Source of the DNA: Osmia lignaria lignaria
Lineage: Eukaryota > Arthropoda > Insecta > Hymenoptera > Megachilidae
Direction of reading: 5' to 3'
Assembly (NCBI RefSeq): GCF_051020975.1
Contig: NC_135038.1
Span: 3,656,001 to 3,720,000 of the forward strand
DNA: 64,000 nt
This document shows, one piece after another, positions 47,501-57,931 of the stretch (its first letter is position 1; each line of letters opens with the position of its first letter). A program made the position numbers and the translations under genes. The notes under the pieces were generated by a model. It ran no database searches, was not told the origin of the DNA, and was given only the letters and a program-made list of their open reading frames with translations.

Positions 47501-48617
47501 ATTTAGCAACACGTATACTTATTGGTGTCTCTAATTTCCGCACATTAATTAACTTTGTCCCTTTAGTTGCCAAATGTTCAGTGGATCCGGAATCCAGAAT
47601 CCAATTTATATTTGACGCGTCACTTCCACTTCCGTTTGCGAAGAACATGATAGCTGTTTGGTCATTTGTACTGTTCTCATCAAGCGCGGCATTCGCTGTT
47701 TCCGAATTTTTACTTTCGTACTTTAATTTACGACACTCCGACCGTTTATGTCCGGTTGTACCACAATAATGGTATTTATAATCAAAATGGGTGCGATATG
47801 TTCCGTTTCCGGCATTTGATCCGTTTGATTTCGCGTTTCGATTATTGTTCATGTTCCGGTTTCCATCAGAGTTCGCGTTCCGGTTTTTATTAAAACCCGC
47901 GTTCCGATTTCCGTTAAAGCTCGCGTTCCGATTTCCGTTAGAACTCGCGTTCCGATTTCCGCGACGCTTATTTGTCGTGGCTGTAAATGCCGTAGATGAA
48001 TTCCCGCACACTGTACTGCCGTTATTACCACCGCGTTTAGCCTCTTCATCCAGCAGCCTTGTTTTTACGAAACTGAGAGTCAACTGTCCGCTCGACATCG
48101 TCTCCAAGGCGGTTACGACCATGTTGTATTCTTCCGGCATCGTTAATAACAAATGACACACGATGTCCGTTTCTTCCAGCGTAGCGCCCGTGGATTTCAA
48201 TTCTCGAACCAGATTATCAAACTTCAAGAAGTGGGACGCCATAGATTCCGCCGGTACATACCTCATGGTTAGAAGCATTTTTCTGAGGCGCAATTGACTG
48301 GAAACCCCTGTACGCTCAAAGCCATCGGAGAGAGCCTTCCACATATCATATGCCGTATCTTTTTCCTTAACGTATTCAAGATGACTATCCGAGATACGCT
48401 GAGTTATAAGCGATTTGCACTTTTTATCATTTTTGTTTAACGTAGTAGTTCGAACGGCCTTGTTTTCCACCGGCAATTCAGCGATTATTGTATCGAGTCT
48501 TGTACCAACCAGGTCAAAGAGATCGTGTTCCTCCAGCAGGATCTGCATGCGAAATTTCCAGTTGCTGTAGTAGCTTCCATCGAATAGTGACACTTTATAT
48601 TTTTCGTCGTCCGCCAT
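44523..48617 (-). pseudogene. Copia gag-pol polyprotein, frameshifted
   Basis: The likely start is Met at 48617 (MADDEKYKVSLFDG), not the upstream Met at 48674. Gag core, then a zinc knuckle in which the first Cys is Tyr (YHYCGTTGHKRSEC). Protease NWILDSGSTEHLA. Integrase with HRLGH and CGTC zinc ligands, HSDLCGPI, RCDNGREY and YTPQQNGVAERMNRT. Reverse transcriptase VPPPPGRKIIDNRWVF, QLDVKNAFLHG, and, after a frameshift near 45620 and a stop close by, LLLYVDDIIIAG. RNase H VYVDANWATGDD, and the remainder reaches a stop at 44523 after further frame damage (near 45100 and 44888). All catalytic motifs are present, so damage is recent, in keeping with near-identical LTRs. Confidence 0.9.
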
Positions 48618-48732
48618 TGCTTGTTGTATTCTACGCACGTGGCGTTCCTTGAACTTTCCTATTCGACTGCACACACTTTATTCCGCACTTAAATTCCTCC
48701 TTATCTGCGACGCGCTTACTGGGCCCATAACC

Positions 48733-48970
48733 TGATGATATGGTTAATAAGGCGAACACAAGGAGCAACATAAAGAAACTGAACTTTATTTAATGGAGGA
48801 CTCTGCTTCCGATCTCTGGTGATCTTTCCTCGAGAGTGACCATAAAAAAAAAGAACGCGCTAGGCGACGCGAGAAAAACGCGCGAACATAGAATACATAT
48901 GTAAACAGAGAAAGGAAACTATCATGCATAAAATCAGTAAGCGCCATTATACATTGCCTCTATTCTAACA
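48733..48970 (-). repeat. Copia 5' LTR
   Basis: Partner of 44150-44389. Followed, in element orientation, by two bases and the initiator-Met half-tRNA primer site. Confidence 0.95.
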
Positions 48971-48975
48971 AAGTA

Positions 48976-49036
48976 GAAATTATTTCATACTTTTTAGTGC
49001 ATTTCGAAGTCGGTTGTATTTTTTGTTAAAAATTAT
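48976..49036. mobile_element. M1 MITE copy C, right end
   Basis: GAAATTATTTCATAC through CGAAGTCGGTTG to GTTAAAAATTAT. Continues 43909-44149 across the copia insertion. Confidence 0.85.
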
Positions 49037-49045
49037 TTTTTGTCT

Positions 49046-49151
49046 AATTAAATTATCTTTTTCAGACGAGGAGAATGTTTTATCAAGAAACTCTATTTCT
49101 TCCTCTAAACTATTACTTCGCAAACGTTTCCTTCTCTTCTGACCAAACATT
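49046..49151 (-). CDS. Short protein-like N-terminal fragment
   Basis: From ATG at 49151 the minus strand reads MFGQKRRKRLRSNSLEEEIE then FLDKTFSSSEKDNLI, open up to the M1 boundary. The basic-then-acidic composition looks coding. It may be the N-terminus of a gene or TE frame truncated by the M1 insertion. The family is not recognised. Confidence 0.3.
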
Positions 49152-49447
49152 TTCTGACCAAATAACGAATGGATAAAATAAAAAATTGATCACAAAATGA
49201 AATAAATGAACACTTACATATGCAATAAAGAAACAGCACGAATCAATGAACGATGCGATTAGACGAAGGCGTACGTACGTGAGCAGTGGCAATAATATGA
49301 AGACAATTGATCGAACAATATTGAAATAATGCCGATATTCGGTAGCTATGTTACATAAAACGATAAGTTCCCTATTCTATCAATTGGTGGAACAGTAAAG
49401 ATGTAGAAAAAAAAATGTGAAGGGCGTCTATAGACACCGTTCGTATT

Positions 49448-49665
49448 GTTATAGATAGTTTAAATAAACCGCGACTTGATAACACTAGCGACAATGAGCG
49501 CCATATATATATATAATGTTTACGCGAGTGCCCTCTCCACGAACGAGAGAATGCGAGAGTCTTCTTCTCGACCGGGCTACCGAATCGTGCGGACGTGTAA
49601 TAAGCTTTGTGTTTAATAAAATAGTTATACCTCTTATGGTGTGAAGTTTCTCTCTATACACAACA
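49448..49665 (+). mobile_element. Solo LTR with CGTAT duplication
   Basis: Starts TGTTATAGATAG, ends ATACACAACA, flanked by CGTAT at 49443-49447 and 49666-49670. ATATATATATAATG near 49506 and TTAATAAAAT near 49613 fit promoter and poly(A) signals on the plus strand. Only 218 bp. Confidence 0.8.
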
Positions 49666-49871
49666 CGTATATTTTGATAGAATTGTGAGGACGTCTATAC
49701 ACGCCTTTCGTAATCAAAGGGTTAAGTGCGTCTTCGTTGGGATTGCCCCGTACCGAGGCAGCGCTTCTACGAGCCGATCCGCCGCAGCGAAAGGGTTAAA
49801 TGGATTTAGTATACTATTTGGCTGAACTTCCGAAAAGCTCCCACACCCGATTTTCTTGATCTTGATATATA

Positions 49872-50293
49872 CAGGGTGTCCCCGGATTAAACGATCAAAC
49901 TGCACCAGCATGTTCTATGAGTAAAAATAAGAAATAAATATTATATAAACATAGGTCCGCAGATGCTTCATAAAATAGTTATAATAAAAAATCGTGTATC
50001 GTTCAGGCGTTAATTCGCGGCATGAACTAATAGAAAAGATTAATAGTGCATTCTCTGAATTAAAGCAAGATAAAGATGAAATTCGGAGAGTGATAAATTC
50101 AGTTTTCCTAAGATGTCAAGCTTGCATTCATAACGGTGGACAGCACTTTGAAATGGAAACATAAATTTCTCTTCAATATAATAAAGTATGATAAAAAAGC
50201 GTTTGCAGGCCTATGTTTATATAACATTTTTTTCATATTTTTACTCATCGAACATGCTGGTGCAGTTTGATCGTTTAATCCTGGGACACGCTG
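49872..50293. mobile_element. Mariner-like element, internally deleted
   Basis: Ends CAGGGTGTCCCCGGATTAAA and the inverse of CAGCGTGTCCCAGGATTAAA, flanked by TA, with arms of roughly 90 bp. The interior retains the plus-strand 3' end of a transposase-like frame (about 50004-50163): SRHELIEKINSAFSELKQ, then RCQACIHNGGQHFEMET and stop. The R-C-x-CI-x-GGxHFE ending is common at the C-terminus of insect mariner/DDD-type transposases. The catalytic region is gone. Confidence 0.75.
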
Positions 50294-50295
50294 TA

Positions 50296-51165
50296 TATTA
50301 TCAAGGACACCCTCCTGAGTAACATTCAATAGGTTTCAGTCGCCGATTATTGTTTATTCAAAAGTTATTAACAAAGAAAGATCGATATCTGGGAAGGCAT
50401 GCCGGGGAAAGCACGGTCTTTTGGTAAGTACTGTGACGAACCCCACGGCATTTACCCCTAGCACCGTCAGTGCGAACAGTTTAATTAAAAATTTCTAACA
50501 TACGTCAGCGGTTGTGTGTGCGTCGACAAGCGACCTTCGCTTATCTACTGTTTCTGTCAACAGCACCACATGGCCCGACTACCGTCCATATAACGGGTCA
50601 GCTTAAAATCAAAGTTAACTACTATGTTTTGGCGTGAGCAACAATTTTAGTTTATTTTGAAAGTAAACTATCATAGCATGCTCAGCGTCACTGGCTGACT
50701 TGACTGCCAGTATTGACTGCTCAATAATTCATTTAACTGTTTATTAACAATGTGATGAACTTATACATATAATAATTGTATCTAATCGACCTAGCATGTC
50801 TATCTTGCTAGGTTTTGGAGCAGGGAGTGTCTTGTGCGGTGTTCCTGACGGGAGGTTATATTGAATCGGTAGCCTGTTGGGTGTGATTTTTACGCGAGCG
50901 CTAATTGATGGTTTGTTTTCATGTGACGACTGAGATTGACGACGTCTCGAGTCCACGCGGATGATTGGCTATTTCACGGAAGATCCTATTTCAATTTAAG
51001 AAAAAAAACTGTTATTCTATAATACATGTTTTTCTGACTTTTGACCCTTACGCCGTAACATAATAATTCCAATAATTTTGACATTGGACATGCGTGACTG
51101 GCTGTCTAAAGGCGGCCGGAATATTAATATAGCATAACCTGATCTAGATATATAAGTAACGAAAA
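50296..51165. other. Unassigned; possible LTR debris
   Basis: TGTGACGAACCCCACGGC at 50430 resembles a gypsy LTR start but no end or partner was found. No coding signal. Confidence 0.3.
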
Positions 51166-51345
51166 ATACTATATTCGGATAAAGTTCCGAATGTCCCCGG
51201 TGATGACTGTCTTGATCGATGGATCAAGATGAAATTTTGAGGGGGAGGGGGAAGGGGACCCCAAATATAAAGTGGTATCTTCGGTTTCCTATTAGTTTCC
51301 AAGATATTAATTAAAAACTTTGGGTACAATACATAGAATTTTTCC
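51166..51345 (-). repeat. Dispersed repeat 'R', copy 2
   Basis: Inverse of 17968-18140, with a GGGGGAGGGGGAAGGGGACC tract. Confidence 0.65.
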
Positions 51346-51445
51346 TATACATACGTAACTAACACAACCGTCTTCGCTGTAGTAGCTGTCATCGTCAAGT
51401 GTCGAACAGCCGTTGATACAGCGGGGATTCCAACCAGACTATCTA

Positions 51446-51639
51446 TAGGGTGTCCTATTCAAAACTTTGGAGATACGACGGCCGTTGTAGTGTTGCCGGC
51501 CGCCGGAAATTTATTTAGCCTAACCTAACCTAACGATTTTTGTTGTGTTGGTTGGTCGGTTAGCTTAGTCATCATACGACAAGGAAAGGAAAAAGTTATA
51601 AAAAGTTTTAAAAAAATGGATTTTACATGGGACACCCTA
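51446..51639. mobile_element. Small mariner-type MITE (TAGGGTGTCC ends)
   Basis: TAGGGTGTCCTAT at the left and ATGGGACACCCTA at the right, with TA on both sides. About 194 bp, non-coding. Contains three CCTAA units (51519). Confidence 0.65.
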
Positions 51640-51676
51640 TAGAAACGGAAGCCGATATTGTGACACCATAGGCTGG

Positions 51677-52043
51677 TGTTACGACCAGCCACCTAAATGT
51701 ACGATAATTATAATCGAATTCTTCCCACGACCGGACAAACATCGTGTTACGACCACCCGCCTAAACGATCGATACTCGAACAATCGAATTCTTCATGACC
51801 GGACACCTAAACATCATGTTACAACCACCTACTTAAATATTCGATAAGACGCGTTCTCACGGACACCCCACTCTGTTAATCGTCAACCTCACCGGCCCCT
51901 TCTCTATCACCAACTACACTATAAAAGGACCTTACCGGACATAAGCAGTTAGTTAGTCGAAATCATATTGTAAAATAAAGTGCCTAACTCTTAAAAGTGC
52001 TATTCATTTATTTCTTAAAATCCTGTGAACTTTCTACGTGACA
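51677..52043 (+). mobile_element. Gypsy-like 5' LTR
   Basis: TGTTACGACCAGCC... to ...TACGTGACA (367 bp). It contains ACTATAAAAGG (TATA-type) and AAATAAAG. A diverged inverse copy lies at 53134-53439. GCGATCCTGCCAGGATCC follows, at the place of a primer site. Confidence 0.7.
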
Positions 52044-52270
52044 TTTTAGCGATCCTGCCAGGATCCATTCAACATCACGAAGAAAAACTTCCAAAGGGGG
52101 CTTTCTACGGAACTCCGGACGAAGGGACTACGAGTGCCACTCTGTCGTGATACGTAAGGATCCAACGAACCTAAGACTCAGACTTATCCTCCTTATCCTC
52201 TGAGTCCTCAATATCTTCAACAATGACTGCCTCCGAACCTGCCGCACAAGAGAATCTTTTGCAGATGTAG
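52044..52270 (+). pseudogene. Leader and gag start of truncated gypsy element
   Basis: After the LTR and primer-site region a leader runs to ATG near 52223, reading MTASEPAAQENLLQM and a stop. The rest of gag is replaced by the repeat at 52217-52435. Confidence 0.4.
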
Positions 52271-52435
52271 ACAGAATTTCAGTATCTTTACGTCAGAAAA
52301 TTTATTTAAAACTGAAAAATATATTTTTTCTTTAAAATCAAATTTCTCTAAAACTGTATGTATAAGAGCAAAACGGTTTGCGGATTCGTAATCAGCATAC
52401 AAAACACTACATATAAGGATCGCCTAGTGGAAATC
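52217..52435 (-). repeat. Dispersed repeat with protein-like frame, copy 2
   Basis: Minus-strand frame contains YADYESANRFALIHTVLEKF, then DFKEKIYFSVLNKFSDVKI. Inverse partner of 28830-29055. Confidence 0.5.
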
Positions 52436-52439
52436 GGAA

Positions 52440-52978
52440 CGTCAAAAAAGAGGATCTCTTGTAGCTAGGACAAACGTGACGAATACACGATAGAGGCTAA
52501 CCGGTTAACACGTTCGCTGCCACCGTCGAAGCCACCCGTGGGCACCGGCTCTGCTTTGACGTTGTCGCGGTGGTACCTAGACGAATTACCAGTACACACT
52601 CACAGCTGCCAAAAAAACATCTACCGATCTTCTCGTTATGCCTAGTGCCGCTGTCGAAGCATAGTCGACCTATAGGGTCTGATGACCTGTGCACCACTCG
52701 TCGACACCGTCAACAAAGCGCGGGTAAAACAAAAAGTTGAATCGAATTACTATTGAATTACACTCACTACCACACAAAATCAAAGATAAGTTTTTGACTT
52801 ATTGTCGAACATTTATTGCAAATGTTTCTATAATCTACTGTTACTTTTTGTTATTGTTCTTTTGTGCTGATAAAAATGTTTTAACTGTAGCGGATTGTCG
52901 TACCGTTTTAGGTTCCGGGTCTTTGTGTTTCGAAAAGCTGTACCGTATACGACCGAACTCGAGAGCTGGCAATATAAA
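52440..52978. other. Unassigned region
   Basis: GC-richer 52500-52700, then AT-rich. Nothing recognised. Confidence 0.4.
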
Positions 52979-53133
52979 ATAATTTTTAACAAAAAATACA
53001 ACCGACTTCGAAATGCACTAAAAAGTATGAAATAATTTCTACTTCATTTTTACAAATACCCAACAGCTATTAATAAAACCTATTTACTCATTAAATAGTA
53101 TACTAAATACATTTCAACCTTTTCGGAGGCGGC
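52979..53133. mobile_element. M1 MITE copy D, left end only
   Basis: ATAATTTTTAACAAAAAATA through the arm to TTTCGGAGGCGGC, where it abuts the truncated gypsy-like LTR. Confidence 0.75.
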
Positions 53134-53439
53134 GAAACAACAAGATACAACTTTATTTTATAGTATGATTCCGACTAACTACCTGCTTATGTCCGGTAAA
53201 GTCTTTTTATAATGTAGTTGGTGGTGGAGAAGGGGCCGATGATTGACAGGGTGGGGTGTCCGTGAGAACGTGTCTTATCAAATATTTAAATAGGTGGTCG
53301 TAATATGATGTTTAGGTGTCCGGTCGTGAGGAGTTCGATTGTTCGAGTATCGATCGTTTAGGCGGGTGCTCGTAACACGATGTTTGTCCGATCGTGGGAA
53401 GAATTCTATTAACGTACGTTTAGGCGGCTGGTCGTAACA
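53134..53439 (-). mobile_element. Gypsy-like LTR, inverse truncated copy
   Basis: On the minus strand it starts TGTTACGACCAGCCGCC at 53439 and runs to AAATAAAGTTGTATCTTGTT, ending at the M1 fragment. Homologous to 51677-52043 without its last ~50 bp. Confidence 0.7.
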
Positions 53440-53590
53440 AGATCATTGATTTCGGCGGCCGTGGATAGCAACGAGCGGATATAAATTAAGGGCTCGCGAC
53501 TGCCTCGGCCTATTTTGCCTGCTGTTATCCGAGAGAGAGGACGAGGTAAGACCATCGGCCGCTCTTGGCCAGAGAGTACGGCGCATGTTT
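53440..53590 (+). repeat. Dispersed GC-rich repeat, copy 1
   Basis: Matches 61450-61590 in inverse: shared words include GAGCGGATATAAATTAAGGG, CGCGACTGCCTCGG and GGTAAGACCATCGGCCGCTC. TATAAAT inside suggests an LTR part. Family unknown. Confidence 0.55.
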
Positions 53591-53876
53591 CTCACAACGC
53601 TCGCCGGTGAGAGATCAATCCCCAACTCACACTGCAGATGTGACGGGTAGAGGTGGAGAAATATCGGTAATGTTGACTATCGATATTATCGATAATAAAT
53701 TCCCGGGCTATCGATATTATCGATAATTTTCCGATATTTTTTGAAAAAAAAGTAAGAATGTAATGAAAATTTAGTAAAATACATATGCAACAAACAAAAT
53801 ACAACATTTTAATATTGTTTAATATCTGTATGTCATTTTATTTTATATTTTTATATATGTCTATGTACATGATACT

Positions 53877-55082
53877 TTATATTATCATTTTCCAATTATG
53901 ATTTAAAAATGTTAACATGTCTACGTTTTTGGATTTTAATCTCGATCGTTTTTCAGATATTAATGTTCCAGTGGAACTAAATATTCTTTCACTTTCTGTT
54001 GACGTTGCCGGTACACATAAATACTTTAGGCTGCATTCCGTTATTGGAGTAGGTGTAGTACTGTACATCTGAAATAAAATAACTGTATGTGTGAATCATA
54101 TATATGTATAATAACTTCTATTCTACATACCTTCCAATAGAGTAAAGGGTTCGTATCCGCTGGAACATTTGGCTTTTCTAGGTATTGTCGTTTGTGTATT
54201 ATTGCATCCGCCGTCGAAGATTTTGCTTTATTAGAAAGTCTTTCTTCCAAGAAAGAAAAAAGGGAATTACAACTTTATACTTTTTTAGAGGTTTCAGGTG
54301 ATTGCAATTGACCTTCGAGGGGTCTGTTTTTTGCCTGTAGTTGTAACATCTCAACTTCAAGAAAATTTATTGCTTCATTTGCATTAACTGTATTAAAAAA
54401 TCCGTCTTTCTTAAATCGCGGATCTAAGATAGTTGCTATTCTCGGTATTGATCTCCGTTCATACGGAAGTAATCGTGTTATGACGGATGATAGCAAATTG
54501 TCACAAATCAGTTTTCCGTCATCTGTATCTAGTAATGATTTTATATTTGTTAATTGTTGGTGTATTCCACAAGTAATCGGTATGATTTGTGATATTGTGA
54601 CGTATGTACTTCCCGATATTTGTTTTGTTGTTACATCAAATATTTCCAGAACATTCTCCATATCCTGCAGAAGTGAAATTTCTTCAATTGATAATGGCAC
54701 AGGAGCCTTTTTTAATTGCAGTAACGACCGTGATAATGGTTCTCTTAAGAAAAGAATTCTTTTTATCATGTTTAGTGTACTATTCCAACGCGTAGGTACT
54801 TCCTGTAGTAATTTGTATGGTTCTGTTACTGAATTCTGAATTTTAGTTTATCCATTGCTATGGTGCTACTTTTAAAAAATTTTACTATGTCCCAGCATTT
54901 TGTTCTAATATTCTGAGCACAAGTTATTCGCAATGCATCTTGTACCACAAGATTAAGCGTGTGTGCGTAGCATGGGAGATGTTTAAGTTTTAATATTTCA
55001 GTAACTTTCATCATATTTGCAGCATTGTCGGTTACAATGCAAATTACTTTTTGCATTGCTTCAACCGCTGTACAGCTGGCTT
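53877..55082 (-). pseudogene. hAT transposase, C-terminal two-thirds, with 62-bp intron
   Basis: Minus strand: CIVTDNAANMMKVTEILK (second Asp region), LPCYAHTLNLVVQDAL, then after a frameshift near 54838 EVPTRWNSTLNMIKRI, ATILDPRFKK, and the dimerisation domain KRQYLEKP, TNPLLYWK and KYLCVPATSTESERIFSSTG, GTLISEKRSRLKSKNV. Between NPLLYWK and the last exon lies 54069-54130 with GTATGT donor and TTTCAG acceptor. This intron joins the conserved parts correctly. Another stop occurs near 54275. The N-terminal BED finger and first Asp are absent; the sequence is cut at about 55082. No TIRs were found. Confidence 0.8.
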
Positions 55083-56546
55083 ATGGGAATCTCGTATCCA
55101 TAGTATATATATCAGTGGTATTCCCTCCTTCGAACGCCGGATCGAGGGAGCTCAGTGTCGATCCATCGATCGACACTCTGGTCCCAAACAACAAGCAGAA
55201 CGGACACTTTCGCCTACGGCTCTTTTCCTAGAGGAAACCGTCTTAAGATTGCGATCCAGCAAGTCGTGACTAGAGCCCGAGCTTGGACACCTCCGTTTCA
55301 TTTAGTAGTGGCCTTCTATCTTGGGACTCAGCACCCTCGAAAGATCGCTCTACGCGAGCATATCCGAGACGTCGTTGATTCCTAGGGAAACCTGGTCGAG
55401 TCATCCTCGTTTTGCTTGTGCTCTGGCAATTTTACATTGCAATTTGGAGGGCCGTGATCTCGCTCTTGGCAGTCTTAATTTCTTCCTTGAGTACGCCTTG
55501 TACAACAGGAAGAACGTTGACGGATTCCGGCAAATCCATGGTTATCGGATACTCTTAAATTTACGTATTTCAATCTGCAAAGGAGTCGAGGGTCGGGACG
55601 TAGTGCGCGACTTTCTCATCCTTTGATTGTGAGTGAAATCGTGAAGTCAGTGCCCCTGTCGATTTGAGGTTCGCAGGTGAAACCCTCGCTGGACCAGAAG
55701 TATCCTCGGAATCCACCGGCTCGCCGTTCGGCGATTTAAGAGGCGCGTCAAGTTAATATTTCGCAGCACGGTTAATAAATTCGAACGTTCCTTTTTGCCT
55801 ACGTGCTCCACGATCACGCGACCTTCGTGCGTCGTGATTTCGATGTATGTTTGGTGAAAAGCGTTTGAATCGTAGACGACCGACGGAATTTTGTAACCGT
55901 CGTGTGTATATTACTTTTCGCATTCCGAGTAGAGTCACGATTTTGCGTTCTGACCTATTTTCGTGATATTTTCTTATATTTTCTTATATTATATTATATT
56001 CAATACTAATTATTCCGCGGTGATTAAAGTGCGTTATTCAACCAGTCATTTTTCCGTATAATAGAAGGCTGAGTTTTTTGAGTCGCGTTAAAGTCGCTCG
56101 ACTGGTTGAAATATTTTCTTTTGCGTTCCTATTTTTGTATTACATTTCCGATTCGCGCACAAATCCGATCTGCGTGCCTTGTACAAATCATTGACGACCA
56201 ATCTAGTCAAATCCTTCGTATATTATATCTTGTGATAAGGGCGTCTATTGAACATCTCGTAGATGAGAATTGCGTTCCGTTGATTGTTCAACGCATAAAT
56301 TGCCATAAGATTTGCGGTGCTTCCACCATTCTGTGATAGGCTCTTTTGCCACACTCCAGTCACTACTTTTTTTTGAATAAATTATTGTTTTGTTACACCG
56401 CAAAATTACGTCTCATTACTGACTTCACCGTTCCTTCTGCCTTCGCGAACGCGAACCACTCCTTGAGAATCGTAGGGGAAATCGTACGCTCAAACTACTC
56501 GCGTCACATTCTCCTTCGTACAAGTAGAAAAATAAATAACGTTACA
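55083..56546. other. Probable long 5' LTR/upstream part of the gypsy element
   Basis: The segment ends in AATAAATAACGTTACA directly before a tRNA-Lys-type primer site, so its right part should be the 5' LTR. No start could be placed because no 3' LTR copy was found in the window. Short frames have no family signal. Confidence 0.4.
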
Positions 56547-56548
56547 TT

Positions 56549-56565
56549 TGGCGCCCAACTAAAGG
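56549..56565 (+). promoter_or_regulatory. Primer binding site, tRNA-Lys type
   Basis: TGGCGCCCAACTAAAGG follows the CA-ending LTR after two bases. TGGCGCCCAAC complements the 3' end of a lysine tRNA. Confidence 0.8.
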
Positions 56566-56596
56566 GCAAAATACGGTGACAAGTAATCTGATAAAA

Positions 56597-57931
56597 ATGG
56601 TAAAAGAGACGCGGGCAAAAACGCGGAAACAACAAGATCCGTCAGACGAAGGATTAGATTCGGACGATGGAACGGACGAAACAATTAGCTCCACGGCATT
56701 CGGAGGCTCGCGAATTCAGAGATCACCGATTGTGACAGCTACACTACCTGACAAGACAAGCGACAATCCGCCGGCAACTGCTCAATCTAAAACAGGGGAA
56801 ACGGGCGCGACATTAGATAGTATTTCCAACTTACTTATCGGCCTCACCGAGAAACAAGACAGACAGGAGGCCAAGTTAGCTCAATTAGAGAAAACCTTGT
56901 TTGAGCGGATTGATTCTCAGATTAAACAATAGGGGGAAGAGTTATTCCAATCTTTAACTCAGGTTCGAACAGAGGTCCGGGAAGATATCCTAGGTTTCCA
57001 AACCAGGTTAGCAGAGTTGAATGTGGCGAGTCAACAAGCCACGACCGCGAATAATACGCAATCGCGACGCATTCCATCAACCGGTTCTCGTGTTAAACCT
57101 CGTTCCCCATTAGAAAGACCGTTTCGTGTAAAACCTCAACCTCCATCATTTGAGGGCACCTCAAAAGAACGTCCTCTCAAGTTTGTTCGGGAATTAGAAC
57201 GTTTTGTTAGAATTTCACGCGTTCAGGAGGATGAAATGCGACTTATTATCGATCAAGCCCTCAAAGGAGTGGCAAGCGATTAGTGGGATTTAGTTTCGGG
57301 AGACATTCGTACCGGGGATGATTTTGCGTGCGGATTCCTGTCCCAATTTTGGAGCACGACTGTGCAACGTAAAATCCAAACTAACCTGGAAACGGGTTAT
57401 TATCGTGATGACTCGGGAACAACAAGAGTCACGTATGCCATGCGTTTAATTGGGGATGCGAGGGACCTCACACCGCGTCGAAGCGATGTAGAAATCGTGC
57501 AAATATTGGCTCGACATTTTACCCAAGCAGTCCACGATTCAGTCACCGCGCAGAACATCACAACAGTCGATGCTTTTCTGACACTACTCGACCGATGGGA
57601 CAATGGAGGAACAGTCAACCGATCGCGTTCCCAACCCTACGAATGGCAACGATTTGATCGAGCGAGACCAATGGCTCAGCAAAACAATGCTCAGCAAAAT
57701 ATCGCTCCAAGAAATCCAATGTATGGAAACAGGGGATATCCCCAACGGGACAACTCCGGACCCAGGGAAGGGCCACGAGACCAGCCAAGACAACCACCAA
57801 TGGCTCAAGACACACGACCAAGACGGGATCAAACACTAGTAAGGGTCAGAATTTCTGAGGTGGCTCCCGAAATCCAGGAAGTCACCGAACAACCCGATGA
57901 AGTCTCAGAAGAATCGGGAAACGAACAATGA
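56597..57931 (+). pseudogene. Ty3/gypsy gag
   Basis: ATG at 56597 starts an acidic/basic N-terminus, then a coiled-coil-like segment (ISNLLIGLTEKQDRQEAKLA). The capsid region follows, with PPSFEGTSKERPLKFVRELE and GFLSQFWSTTVQRKI, and a Gln/Pro/Arg-rich tail. In-frame TAG codons at 56930 and 57281 interrupt it. No CCHC zinc knuckle is visible. Its stop overlaps the pol start by ATGA at 57928. Confidence 0.75.

Larger units (their letters stand above)
44150..48970 (-). mobile_element. Copia (Ty1) LTR retrotransposon, full length, recent
   Basis: LTRs at 44150-44389 and 48733-48970 differ at only about five positions in 240, and AAGTA is duplicated outside (44145-44149, 48971-48975). On the minus strand, ACTGGGCCCATAACC (48718-48732) beside the 5' LTR is the copia-type primer site complementary to the anticodon stem-loop of initiator tRNA-Met. 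A purine-rich tract (TTGAGGCGGAG, 44390-44400) precedes the 3' LTR. The element sits inside M1 copy C. Confidence 0.95.

Noticed and set aside
45851..48156. Several 60-120-codon frames inside copia
   Set aside because: Shadows of the polyprotein in other frames.
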